NCBI GenBank assembly: GCA_031425275.1
Contig: JANPJA010000087.1
Coordinates: forward strand, 1 to 31,244
Reading direction: 5' to 3'
DNA: 31,244 nucleotides
Source: JAIVGV01 sp031425275
GTDB lineage: Bacteria > Acidobacteriota > Blastocatellia > Pyrinomonadales > Pyrinomonadaceae
Shown here: piece by piece, positions 1-6,956 of the stretch
Layout: each line of letters starts with the position of its first letter
How positions within the stretch are numbered: the first letter of the stretch is position 1
Position numbers and translations under genes: made by a program
Notes under the pieces: model-generated
Seen by the model: the letters and a program-made list of their open reading frames with translations, nothing else
The model's database searches: none
Told to the model about the DNA's origin: nothing

Positions 1-40
1 CGGCCCCGGCTTCGGCCCCCGTCTCTTCACGCTCACTCAT
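1..40 (-). CDS. 5' end of a divergent gene, cut by the window edge
   Basis: On the minus strand an ATG at 40-38 opens a frame that stays open to the left edge (13 codons, MSEREETGAEAGA). Its start and leader match, at the same spacing, the start and leader of the gene on the other side (MSESEKT at 241), so the two genes diverge from a shared inverted repeat. Too little is visible to name a product. NorD/CbbO-type VWA genes are often next to a MoxR-type AAA+ ATPase gene, which makes that one possible identity, but nothing here shows it. Confidence 0.5.
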   Translation of the reverse strand, partial: MSEREETGAEAGA

Positions 41-280
41 CACATGATCCGATTGACGATTCGACTCTCAACGTCCGACTAAAACTCTGCCGCCGGACAA
101 AATTGTAGGGGCAGGGCTTGTCCCTGCCCGGTGCGTGCTAAACCCCGAACGGGCGGAGGACTTGCCCTGCCCCTACAACTTTGTTCGACGGCAGAGGTTC
201 GGTCGGATACCGAGAGTCGAATCGTTAAGCGGATCGTTTGATGAGCGAGAGTGAAAAGACAGCGACTGAAGAAGTCGTGG
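1..280. repeat. Large imperfect inverted repeat spanning two divergent gene starts
   Basis: The sequence 1-130 read on the minus strand aligns without gaps to 151-280 on the plus strand, with symmetry centre at about 140.5. Identity is about 80% by eye and many differences are transitions. The arms carry the block GAGAGTCGAATCGT, the start codons of both divergent genes and the first codons of each. The inner part holds GGGCAGGG/CCCTGCCC (109-116 and 122-129), a small hairpin of the type common in dispersed intergenic repeats. No convincing sigma-70 promoter is seen, so the conserved arm blocks may hold promoter or regulator sites. Confidence 0.8.
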
Positions 281-3200
281 GCGGGGCCGAGTCGGTCGAG
301 CGCGCGCTCGGCGAGCACCTGCGCGCGGCCGAAGGCGCGGGCGAGCGCGTCAGACAAGCGGGGCTGGCGCGCGAGATCGCGGGCCTGTCGGCGGACACGG
401 CGCTGGCGGCCGTGGAGGTGAGCGCGCAGTTGGCCCCGCTCAGTTTTCGCGCGGCCGTGGAGTTCTTGCGCGCGGTGCCGGGGGCGGCGCAGTTACTGGA
501 GGCCGAGGAGTTGCGCGCGTGGGGCGAGATGGGGCGGCGGCTCGTGATGGCCGACGTGGAGACGGGGGCGGCATTCTACGCGGCGGGCGTCGCGGGGCTG
601 GCGGAAGTGCCGCGCGCGGCGCGCCCGGGTCTGCTCCGGGTTTGTGTGCGGCAGATGTCGCTCTCGACTTCGATTGCGACCGAGACGTTCCGCGACGCGC
701 CCGCGCTCGCAACGGCCGTCGGCGACGCAGAGCATCTCGCGTCGGCCTACGAGATCGCGGTCGAGATCGCGCGCCGCTCCGCGCGCCACAGCGCGGAGTT
801 TCTCGAAGTGAGTCCGCGCGTCTTCGCCCACTTCGCCCACTTCGCCGCCGAAGATAGGGAGCGCGCGGCGCGGGCTTCGCTGCGCGCTATGAAGGCGTTT
901 GCGGCGCGCGCGGGCGGCATCGCGGCCGAGGCGTGGGCCGCGCTCCCCGAGGCGACGCGCGGACTCGACGCCGAAGGCGCGCTCGCGCTGCTGCGACAGA
1001 CCGAGACTTTTCTGGAGCGCGGCGGCGCGGCCGCGCTCCACGTGCTCGCGGCGGGCGGCGAAGTGTTGCGACTTGAGCCGGGAGTCTTCGCCGACTGGGT
1101 CGCGCTGCTGCGCGCGGTGGCCGAACAGGGGAACGCGCAGCTCGTCGCGCTCGCGCGCTCGTCGCCGCCGTTCTTCCGCGCGCTCGCGCGCTCGGGCGGC
1201 GCGGACGCGGACTCGGCGGAGTTGACCCGGCGCGTCCTCGCCTCCGTGCGCGAGGTGGCGCGCCTCGACGCGGAGGCCGCCATCTCGGCCCTGCGCTCCG
1301 CGCCCACCGCGTTGCGCGCCGCGACCGTCGAGCAGTACGAGCGTTGGGCGCGTGAAGGGCTGACGGCGGGCCGCGCCACACCGCGCGCGCGCCGGAGCTA
1401 CTACGCGCTGGAGACGCGGCAGAGCAACGAGGCCCTGCGCGGCGCGGGGCAGCCGTTCGGCCTCGCGCTCGACGAGGTGGCGCAGACCTTGCGGCTCTAT
1501 GTCGAAGGTCTGACGGGCCGCGCCGTGGACGTGGCCTCGCTCGCGACCCTGCCGGAAGAGTCGCGCATCGGCGACGGCCGCACCATCCACCTCCCGGCCG
1601 CCGTCGCCGAGTTCGCCGACGACGCGCTCAACTTCCGTCTCTACAAAGTCCTCGCCGCGCACTCGGCCGGACAGATCGAGTTTGGCACGCACGCGCGCGC
1701 GGGCGGTGGCGGCGGCGCAATCCCCGAAGTGAATCACGACCTCCGCGCGGCCTTCGCGTCGCTGTCCGAACTCTACGACGCCGCGAACCGCGACGCGCTC
1801 GACGCCTTCGCCCTCGACGGCTACATCAACGACCCCTCGACCAGCGAGCCCGCCCTCGCGCCCGAAGAAGAGCTGCGCCGCGCGCGCGCGACCCGGAGCG
1901 TGATGCCGCCCGACGCCGACTACCGCGCCGCGCTCGCGCTCTTTCCCCTGACGGCGCTCGCCGTGCGCATCTTCTCGACGCTCGAGAACGGCCGCATTGA
2001 TCGGCGACTGCGCCACGCCTACCGCGGCCTCGCGCGCGACCTCGACATGGTGCGCGAACATTTGCGCTCGCAGCGGCCCCGCGTCGCCACGCTCCCGACC
2101 TCGCTCGTCCCCTTCGAGCTGCTTTTTCAGATCACGCTCTGCGGCGGCGCGCTCGACGACGCGCGCAACTTCTACGGCCCCGTCGTCTCCGAGCTGGAAA
2201 CTATCGTCGCCGACTACTTGTCGCGCCCCGACTCGACGGTCGCCGACACGCTGATGGCGACGAGCCGCGTCTATACGCTCTTCCAGTCCGTTTCGCCCGC
2301 CGACTCCGACGAGCCATCGCTCTCGGCCGAGTCGGAAGATAAGAAAGCGTCGGGCGCGGAGTCGTCCGTCGAGCGGGAGCAGGAAGAGGGGGGCGAGTCG
2401 GGCGAAGCCTCCGAGCGCGCGCGGCCGCGCGAGACGCAACGCGACGCGCGCGAGTTGTTCAACTCGTGGGCCAAGTCTGATTCGCACGACGCGGACTCCG
2501 AGCAGCAACTCTCCGGCGCGGAGCGTTGGGCCGTCGGCGAGTCGCCGGAGCAGGCGCTGGGGGAGGGCGAGACGGCCTTCGAGTACGACGAGTGGGACAG
2601 GGAACTGTCGGACACGCGCGTCTCTTGGTGTCGGGTCGTCGAGAAGCGCCCGCGTCTCGGCGAGCGCACCTTCGTCGAGATCACGCGCTCGCGCTACCGC
2701 GGCGTCATCTCTTCCATCCGCCACCAGTTCCAACTGATGAAGCCGGAGACGCTGACGCGCGTCAGGAATGAGATCGACGGCGACGACTACAACCTCGACG
2801 CCGTCGTCGATCACGTCGTTGACCGCCGCGCGGCGCGCTCAGCCGGGGGCGGCCAACCGTCCGAACGCCTCTACGTCAAACGCCTGCGCCGGCAGCGCGA
2901 CGTGGCCGTCTCGTTCCTGCTCGACCAGTCCAGCTCGACGGCCCGCACCATCGGCCGCCACCCCTTGCAGCCCTACACGCACCCCGGCCGCCGCATCATC
3001 GACATCGAGAAGGAAGGCTTGGTGCTGATGAGCGAAGCCCTCGAAGCCGTGGGCGACGCCTACAGCATCTACGGCTTCACCTCCGAGGGCCGGCGCAACG
3101 TGAAGTTCTACGTCGTCAAAGATTTCTCCGAGCGCTACTCGGAAGAGACCGAGCGGCTCATCGGCGGCCTCAACTACCAGCACAACACCCGACTCGGCGC

Positions 3201-3504
3201 GGCCGTGCGCCACGCCGCCGCGCGCCTCTCCGCGCAGGAGGCCCGCACGCGCCTGCTCATCGTCCTCTCCGACGGCCGCCCCTACGACCACGACTACGGC
3301 GACGCCCGCTACGCCCGCGAAGACACCCGCGAGGCCCTGCGCGAGGCCCGCATCTCAGGCATCACCCCGTTCTGCATCACCATCGACCGCGACTCCGAAT
3401 CCGAGCTGCGCGACCTCTACGGCGATGTCGGCTACACCATCATCGACGACGTGCTCTCCCTGCCCGAACGGATGCCCGCCATCTACCGCCGCCTGACGAC
3501 CTGA
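241..3504 (+). CDS. NorD/CbbO-like VWA-domain protein with helical-repeat N-terminus
   Basis: A 1087-residue protein. The C-terminus is a von Willebrand A domain with a complete MIDAS metal site: D895-x-S897-x-S899, T983 and D1011 (SDGRPYD). The preceding stretch (about 805-870) has the conserved look of NorD/CbbO proteins, which work with MoxR-type AAA+ ATPases to activate metalloenzymes such as nitric oxide reductase or Rubisco. Residues about 70-360 form roughly eight degenerate alpha-helical units of about 38 residues with an A..FL...P signature. Residues about 690-790 are acidic, Ser/Glu-rich and probably disordered. The protein is longer than typical NorD (about 600-700). I chose ATG 241 over TTG 238 because it matches the mirrored start at 40; only a weak GGA (231-233) precedes it. 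No norB, norC or cbb genes are visible, so the target is unknown. Confidence 0.9.
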   Translation: MSESEKTATEEVVGGAESVERALGEHLRAAEGAGERVRQAGLAREIAGLSADTALAAVEVSAQLAPLSFRAAVEFLRAVPGAAQLLEAEELRAWGEMGRRLVMADVETGAAFYAAGVAGLAEVPRAARPGLLRVCVRQMSLSTSIATETFRDAPALATAVGDAEHLASAYEIAVEIARRSARHSAEFLEVSPRVFAHFAHFAAEDRERAARASLRAMKAFAARAGGIAAEAWAALPEATRGLDAEGALALLRQTETFLERGGAAALHVLAAGGEVLRLEPGVFADWVALLRAVAEQGNAQLVALARSSPPFFRALARSGGADADSAELTRRVLASVREVARLDAEAAISALRSAPTALRAATVEQYERWAREGLTAGRATPRARRSYYALETRQSNEALRGAGQPFGLALDEVAQTLRLYVEGLTGRAVDVASLATLPEESRIGDGRTIHLPAAVAEFADDALNFRLYKVLAAHSAGQIEFGTHARAGGGGGAIPEVNHDLRAAFASLSELYDAANRDALDAFALDGYINDPSTSEPALAPEEELRRARATRSVMPPDADYRAALALFPLTALAVRIFSTLENGRIDRRLRHAYRGLARDLDMVREHLRSQRPRVATLPTSLVPFELLFQITLCGGALDDARNFYGPVVSELETIVADYLSRPDSTVADTLMATSRVYTLFQSVSPADSDEPSLSAESEDKKASGAESSVEREQEEGGESGEASERARPRETQRDARELFNSWAKSDSHDADSEQQLSGAERWAVGESPEQALGEGETAFEYDEWDRELSDTRVSWCRVVEKRPRLGERTFVEITRSRYRGVISSIRHQFQLMKPETLTRVRNEIDGDDYNLDAVVDHVVDRRAARSAGGGQPSERLYVKRLRRQRDVAVSFLLDQSSSTARTIGRHPLQPYTHPGRRIIDIEKEGLVLMSEALEAVGDAYSIYGFTSEGRRNVKFYVVKDFSERYSEETERLIGGLNYQHNTRLGAAVRHAAARLSAQEARTRLLIVLSDGRPYDHDYGDARYAREDTREALREARISGITPFCITIDRDSESELRDLYGDVGYTIIDDVLSLPERMPAIYRRLTT

Positions 3505-3597
3505 CGCGGGAACTGAATAGTTGAACTTATTAACACTTTCGTGACGCGCGGAGGGCATACTGTGGGCGTCTCGAATTAAATTCAAAGGGGTGTACTG

Positions 3598-4122
3598 ATG
3601 GCCGAAATGACTGAGAAAGACGAGCAGATTAAAAAACTGGCGGGGATGATCAAGGATATCGATTTCGCGATGCTCACCACCATCGCCGGGGACGGGACGC
3701 TGCACAGCCGGCCGATGTCCACGCAGCCCGTGGAGTTCGACGGAGAGCTGTGGTTCTTCACGCGGGCGAGCGCGGCGAAGGTGGGCGAGATCGAGGGGGA
3801 GCATCAGGTCAACGTCTCCTACGCGAAGCCGGAGGATCAGTGTTACGTCTCGGTGTCGGGCCGCGCGACGGTCGTGCGCGACCGCGCGAAGATCGAGGAG
3901 CTGTGGAGCCCAGAACTCAAAGCGTGGTTCCCCGAAGGGCTTGAAGACCCGGACATCGCGCTCTTGAAAGTCTCGGCCGAACGCGCCGAATACTGGGACG
4001 CGCCTTCGAGCGCGGTGGCTCACGCCGTCAGCTTCGTCAAGGCTCTGGTGACGGGGACGCCCGCGAACCCCGGCGAGAACGAGAAGATCGAACTGAAGCA
4101 GAGCGCGCAGTCGGAGCGGTAG
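3598..4122 (+). CDS. Pyridoxamine 5'-phosphate oxidase-fold protein, general stress protein 26 type
   Basis: A 174-residue protein of the GSP26/YdaG-like split-barrel flavin-binding group. Visible family features are the N-terminal helix (MTEKDEQIKKLAGMIKDI), the strand FAMLTTIAGDGTLHSRPM, the segment LWFFTRASAAKVGEIE and a C-terminal substrate-side region with YWDAPSS. Such proteins bind FMN, FAD or F420 and are thought to act in redox or stress defence; the reaction is not fixed for this group. ATG 3598 has a good Shine-Dalgarno (AAAGGGG, 3584-3590, 7-nt spacer). The 93-bp gap to the upstream gene is AT-richer than its surroundings and could hold a promoter, but I see no clear -35/-10 pair. 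The last 20 residues are a charged tail. Confidence 0.9.
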   Translation: MAEMTEKDEQIKKLAGMIKDIDFAMLTTIAGDGTLHSRPMSTQPVEFDGELWFFTRASAAKVGEIEGEHQVNVSYAKPEDQCYVSVSGRATVVRDRAKIEELWSPELKAWFPEGLEDPDIALLKVSAERAEYWDAPSSAVAHAVSFVKALVTGTPANPGENEKIELKQSAQSER

Positions 4123-4180
4123 CCGCGGCCCCGACACGTGCGCGGCCTCCGGGGTGAGAGCCCGGAGGCGCGAGGGCCGG

Positions 4181-4633
4181 ATGGGACGAGACGAGTTGGG
4201 ACGAGACGAGTTGGGACGAGACGAATGGCCCGCGGACTTCCGCGTCGCGCAGGTGCGGGTCGCGCGGCCGACCGACAGGTTGGACGAGGTCGTCCGGTTC
4301 TACCGCGACGGGCTGGGCTTGCGCGTGCTCGGCTCGTTCGCGGGACACGCGGGCTACGACGGCGTGATGCTCGGCCTCCCCGGCGCGCGCCACCACTTGG
4401 AGTTCACGCGCCACGACGGGGGCAGCCCGTGCCCCGCGCCGACGCGCGACAACCTGCTCGTCCTCTACATCGAAGACGCGGCGGCCCACGCGCGCGCCGT
4501 CGGGCGGCTGCGCGCGCTCGGCCGCGAACCCGTCGAGCCGGAGAATCCTTACTGGGCCGCGCGCGGCACGACCTTTGAAGACCCGGACGGCTGGCGCGTC
4601 GTCTTGATGAACACGGCCGGCATCGGAGACTGA
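4181..4633 (+). CDS. VOC family (glyoxalase/bleomycin-resistance-like) protein
   Basis: About 150 residues. A single vicinal-oxygen-chelate module is recognisable: RVARPTDRLDEVVRFYRDGLGL at the start of the first beta-alpha-beta unit, HHLEF in the metal-ligand position, and FEDPDGWRVVLMN at the end of the second. The substrate cannot be told; VOC folds include lyases, dioxygenases and resistance proteins. The N-terminus is odd: the codons after ATG 4181 are a 15-bp tandem repeat giving GRDEL-GRDEL-GRDE. Frame alternatives are GTG 4154, TTG 4196 or TTG 4211. I use ATG 4181, preceded by GGAGG (4164-4168) and GAGGG (4172-4176). The conserved domain begins only about 18 residues downstream. Confidence 0.85.
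   Translation: MGRDELGRDELGRDEWPADFRVAQVRVARPTDRLDEVVRFYRDGLGLRVLGSFAGHAGYDGVMLGLPGARHHLEFTRHDGGSPCPAPTRDNLLVLYIEDAAAHARAVGRLRALGREPVEPENPYWAARGTTFEDPDGWRVVLMNTAGIGD
4183..4225 (+). repeat. 15-bp tandem repeat in the 5' end of the VOC gene
   Basis: GGGACGAGACGAGTT occurs twice exactly and a third time partly (GGGACGAGACGAA). Because the unit is a multiple of three it keeps the frame and encodes repeated GRDEL. Confidence 0.9.
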
Positions 4634-4721
4634 AGGAGCCTAAGGTAAGTCGGACGGCGCGCGGCGGGTGAACGGACGGGGCCGTAGAGTCTCGTCGGTT
4701 CGCCGGCCGCGCGCCGCCCGT

Positions 4722-4751
4722 TTGAGACTTGCGCGCCTCGTGCGGTAACAT
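4722..4751 (+). promoter_or_regulatory. Probable sigma-70 promoter of tRNA-Ser
   Basis: TTGAGA (4722-4727) and TAACAT (4746-4751) are 18 bp apart and would start a transcript about 8 nt before the tRNA. Each hexamer matches the consensus at four positions. Confidence 0.45.
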
Positions 4752-4765
4752 TGATTCCGCAGCCC

Positions 4766-4849
4766 GGAGGCGTAGGCTAATTGGCTAAGTCAGTAGTCTT
4801 GAAAACTACCGCGCGAAAGCGCTTGGGGGTTCGAGTCCCTCCGCCTCCG
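4766..4849 (+). tRNA. tRNA-Ser, anticodon TGA
   Basis: The acceptor stem GGAGGCG (4766-4772) pairs fully with CGCCTCC (4842-4848), with discriminator G 4849. The anticodon stem GTAGT/ACTAC encloses CTTGAAA with anticodon TGA at 4800-4802. A long variable arm GCGC-GAAA-GCGC (4811-4822), typical of class II tRNAs, is followed by a T-arm with TTCGAGT. Type II structure, G discriminator and TGA anticodon all indicate serine (UCN codons). CCA is not encoded. It is a single gene with its own promoter and terminator. Confidence 0.97.
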
Positions 4850-4873
4850 TCGAACGAAATTGATTTCTTAAAG

Positions 4874-4915
4874 CCGCCCCCGCTTTGGAGAGAAGCGCGG
4901 GCGGTTCGTTTTTTT
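4874..4915 (+). terminator. Rho-independent terminator after tRNA-Ser
   Basis: Stem 4874-4885 (CCGCCCCCGCTT) pairs with 4893-4904 with one C-C mismatch around a 7-nt loop, followed by a run of seven T (4909-4915). Confidence 0.85.
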
Positions 4916-4968
4916 GACGCGGCGCGTGTCTGATAGGAGGCGGGGAGACGGGGAGGTTCGCTGACGGG

Positions 4969-6078
4969 ATGTTTGCTTCGACAGTCGGAAAAGTGTTCGG
5001 CCTCGCGGCCCTCACGCGCGCGCACGCCCTGCTCGCCGCCCTCTGGCTGTGGCAGGCCGAGACGCCCGCGCCGCTGACGCCCGCGCCGTCGCAGCCGCCC
5101 CCGGACGCGCCCGCCACGGCGAAGGTCGATTGGTACATGCGCATCTGGAACGACTACTTGAACCGCCCGCTGAAGATCGGCGAGACGCTGACCATCTCGG
5201 TCGCGAGCGTCGTCTTCGCGCTCCTCATCGTCCTGCTCGCCTACGTCGTCTCGCGCTGGCTGCGCGCGTTCCTCCAGACCCGACTGGCCGCGCGCACCCG
5301 ACTCGACCCCGGCGTCCAGTACACCATCGAGCGCCTGACCCATTACGTGATCATCGTCTTCGGCGCGCTCGCCGCCTTGAGCGTCGGCCTCAACATCGAC
5401 GTGACCTCGCTCGCCGTCCTCTTCACCGCGCTCTCGGTCGGCATCGGCTTCGGCCTCCAGTACATCGCGGCCGACATCGCCTCCGGCCTCATCCTGCTCT
5501 TCGAGCGCCCGGTGCGCGTGGGCGACTTCATCACCGTCGGGGTGGACAGCAAATCCATCGAGGGCAAGGTCAAGAACATCAACTTGCGCACGACCGTCGT
5601 CATCACCAACGATCACATCGCCGTCATCGTGCCGAACTCGAAGCTGGTGAGCGACAACCTCATCAACTGGTCTTACGCCGACCGGCGGGCGCGGCTCTCC
5701 GTCCCCGTCGGCGTCGCCGGCGAGTCGGACGTGGACTTGGTCGAGCGGCTGTTGCTCGAAGCCGCCGAGGGCGTCGAGCACGTGCTGGAGACGCCGAAGC
5801 CGTCGGTGCAGTTCACGGAGTTCGGCGAGGCGTCGCTCGACTTCCGGCTCCTCGTCTGGACGGACAGGCCGCGCCGCCACCCGCAGATCAAGAGCGACAT
5901 CCGCTTCCGCGTCCTGCGCCTGTTCCGCGAGGCCGGGGTGGAAATCCCCAACCCGCGGCGCGATCTCTACGTGCGCGGCGGACGCCTCCGCGTCGTCACG
6001 CAGCCCGACTCCGACGAGACGCGCGAGCCCGACGCGCTCTTCGAGCTGGACGAGGAGGGCAACCTCACGCGCGGCTGA
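4969..6078 (+). CDS. Small-conductance mechanosensitive channel, MscS family
   Basis: 369 residues. An N-terminal hydrophobic segment (about 12-28) and a Pro/Ala-rich stretch precede three membrane segments (about 75-97, 118-137 and the pore helix). The pore-lining helix region (ALSVGIGFGLQYIAADIASG) and the following beta domain (FERPVRVGDFITVG, then IVPNSKLVSDNLINWS) are diagnostic of MscS. The C-terminal alpha/beta vestibule domain is present, with a charged tail. Such channels open on hypo-osmotic shock and release small solutes. ATG 4969 follows GGGGAGG (4950-4956). It stands alone between the tRNA terminator and a heptamer repeat array. Confidence 0.93.
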   Translation: MFASTVGKVFGLAALTRAHALLAALWLWQAETPAPLTPAPSQPPPDAPATAKVDWYMRIWNDYLNRPLKIGETLTISVASVVFALLIVLLAYVVSRWLRAFLQTRLAARTRLDPGVQYTIERLTHYVIIVFGALAALSVGLNIDVTSLAVLFTALSVGIGFGLQYIAADIASGLILLFERPVRVGDFITVGVDSKSIEGKVKNINLRTTVVITNDHIAVIVPNSKLVSDNLINWSYADRRARLSVPVGVAGESDVDLVERLLLEAAEGVEHVLETPKPSVQFTEFGEASLDFRLLVWTDRPRRHPQIKSDIRFRVLRLFREAGVEIPNPRRDLYVRGGRLRVVTQPDSDETREPDALFELDEEGNLTRG

Positions 6079-6081
6079 ATA

Positions 6082-6245
6082 TAGCTGTTAGCCGTTAGCC
6101 GTTAGCTGTTAGCCGAACGGTCGAGTGGGTTCGAGAGAGGGGCGAGAGGAGGCCGATGATAACCCCCTCACATCTCCCGTTACATCTCCCGTTTGAACCA
6201 GCCGCCAACCATGCGGTATTGCTAACGGCTAACGGCTAACCGCTT
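6082..6245. repeat. Inverted pair of heptamer arrays (TAGCCGT/ACGGCTA)
   Basis: Left arm 6082-6116 is five 7-bp units TAGC(C/T)G(T/A). Right arm about 6219-6245 is the inverse, ACGGCTA repeated. The arms start 3 bp after the mscS stop codon. The roughly 100-bp centre contains a 12-bp direct repeat (ACATCTCCCGTT, twice). It could fold as a hairpin and may end mscS transcription. Confidence 0.85.
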
Positions 6246-6255
6246 GCTCACTGCC

Positions 6256-6285
6256 TTGTGCCTTCAGCCTTACGTTTTGTATATT
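6256..6285 (+). promoter_or_regulatory. Probable sigma-70 promoter of the fadR-like/acyl-CoA ligase operon
   Basis: TTGTGC (6256-6261) and TATATT (6280-6285) are 18 bp apart. The predicted start (about 6292) falls inside the FadR-like operator at 6288-6305. Confidence 0.55.
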
Positions 6286-6287
6286 CC

Positions 6288-6305
6288 TGAGTGAGCAGTC
6301 ATTCA
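6288..6305. promoter_or_regulatory. FadR-type (TetR family) operator palindrome
   Basis: TGAGTGAGCAGTCATTCA is an 18-bp imperfect palindrome (TGAGTGA/TCATTCA). From memory, the Bacillus subtilis FadR (YsiA) consensus is TGAATGAMTANTCATTCA, and this matches 15 of 18 positions. It overlaps the predicted transcription start, where binding would block initiation, and lies just before a TetR gene coupled to an acyl-CoA ligase, the gene order of fadR-lcfA. Autorepression relieved by long-chain acyl-CoA is inferred. Confidence 0.65.
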
Positions 6306-6338
6306 GTCATGGCAGGCCCCGACGGAGTTTCCCCTTTG

Positions 6339-6956
6339 ATGCGTTCCGCACGCTCCCTTAACCAGCCGCCCCGCCCCGTCGTCGCCGACAAGCGCGAGGC
6401 CATCCTGCGCGCGGCCACCAAAGTCTTCGCCCGCAGCGGCTACTTCAACTCGAAGGTGGCGGACGTGGCCCGCGTCGCGGGCGTGGCCGACGGCACCGTC
6501 TATCTCTACTTCAAGAGCAAGGAAGAAATTTTGCGCTCGCTCTTCGACCGGGGCGTCGGCGAGGTGATCGCGGACGCGCGCGCGCGCACGGGTGCGCTCT
6601 CCGACCCGCGCGACAAGCTGCGCGAGATCGCGCGCCTCCACCTCGAACGCCTCGGCGCGGATCGCGACCTCGCCATCGTCTTTCAGGTCGAGCTGCGCGG
6701 CTCGACCAAGTTCATGGAGGAGTTTTCGGCCGCCGGGTTCGCCGAGTACCTCGCGCTCATCCGCGAGACGTTCGAGGAGGGGCAGCGCGCGGGCGCGTTC
6801 CGACCCGAACTGAACGCGAAGGTGGTCGCCAAAGTCCTCTTCGGCGCGCTCGACGAGATGGCGACCAACTGGATCCTCTCGCCGCGCCGCTACAAGCTGG
6901 CCCCGCTGGCCGATCAGGTCACGGACATCCTGCTCGCGGGGGTGAGCGCGCGATGA
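6339..6956 (+). CDS. TetR-family regulator, FadR-like fatty-acid repressor
   Basis: About 205 residues from ATG 6339. The N-terminal TetR helix-turn-helix is clear: KREAILRAATKVFARSGY, then KVADVARVAGVADGTVYLYF, followed by KSKEEILRSLFD. The C-terminal domain resembles FadR/YsiA-type proteins that bind long-chain acyl-CoA (FQVELRGSTKFMEEFS..., then VLFGALDEMATNWIL). The stop codon overlaps the ATG of the acyl-CoA ligase (ATGA, 6953-6956), so the two are translationally coupled. Start choice: ATG 6339 has GGAG (6324-6327) 11 nt upstream; ATG 6309 and GTG 6291 are alternatives, but 6291 would precede the predicted transcription start. Assigned as regulator of fatty-acid activation from context and the operator. 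Confidence 0.9.
   Translation: MRSARSLNQPPRPVVADKREAILRAATKVFARSGYFNSKVADVARVAGVADGTVYLYFKSKEEILRSLFDRGVGEVIADARARTGALSDPRDKLREIARLHLERLGADRDLAIVFQVELRGSTKFMEEFSAAGFAEYLALIRETFEEGQRAGAFRPELNAKVVAKVLFGALDEMATNWILSPRRYKLAPLADQVTDILLAGVSAR

Noticed and set aside
493..2814. A 773-codon open frame antisense to the NorD-like gene
   Set aside because: It is a shadow of the GC-rich gene: Arg/Ala/Val/Gly-biased, no domain, and its frame follows third-position GC of the plus-strand gene. Likewise rejected: 4777-5880 (-), 7447-8694 (+), 10310-11857 (-), 15504-17072 (+), 20454-22214 (+), 22506-23537 (+), 27426-28754 (+) and 28772-30253 (-).
3505..3597. A promoter for the GSP26-like gene (TTGAAC, TTAACA, CATACT)
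   Set aside because: No pair has acceptable spacing (29 or 20 bp), so I did not list it.
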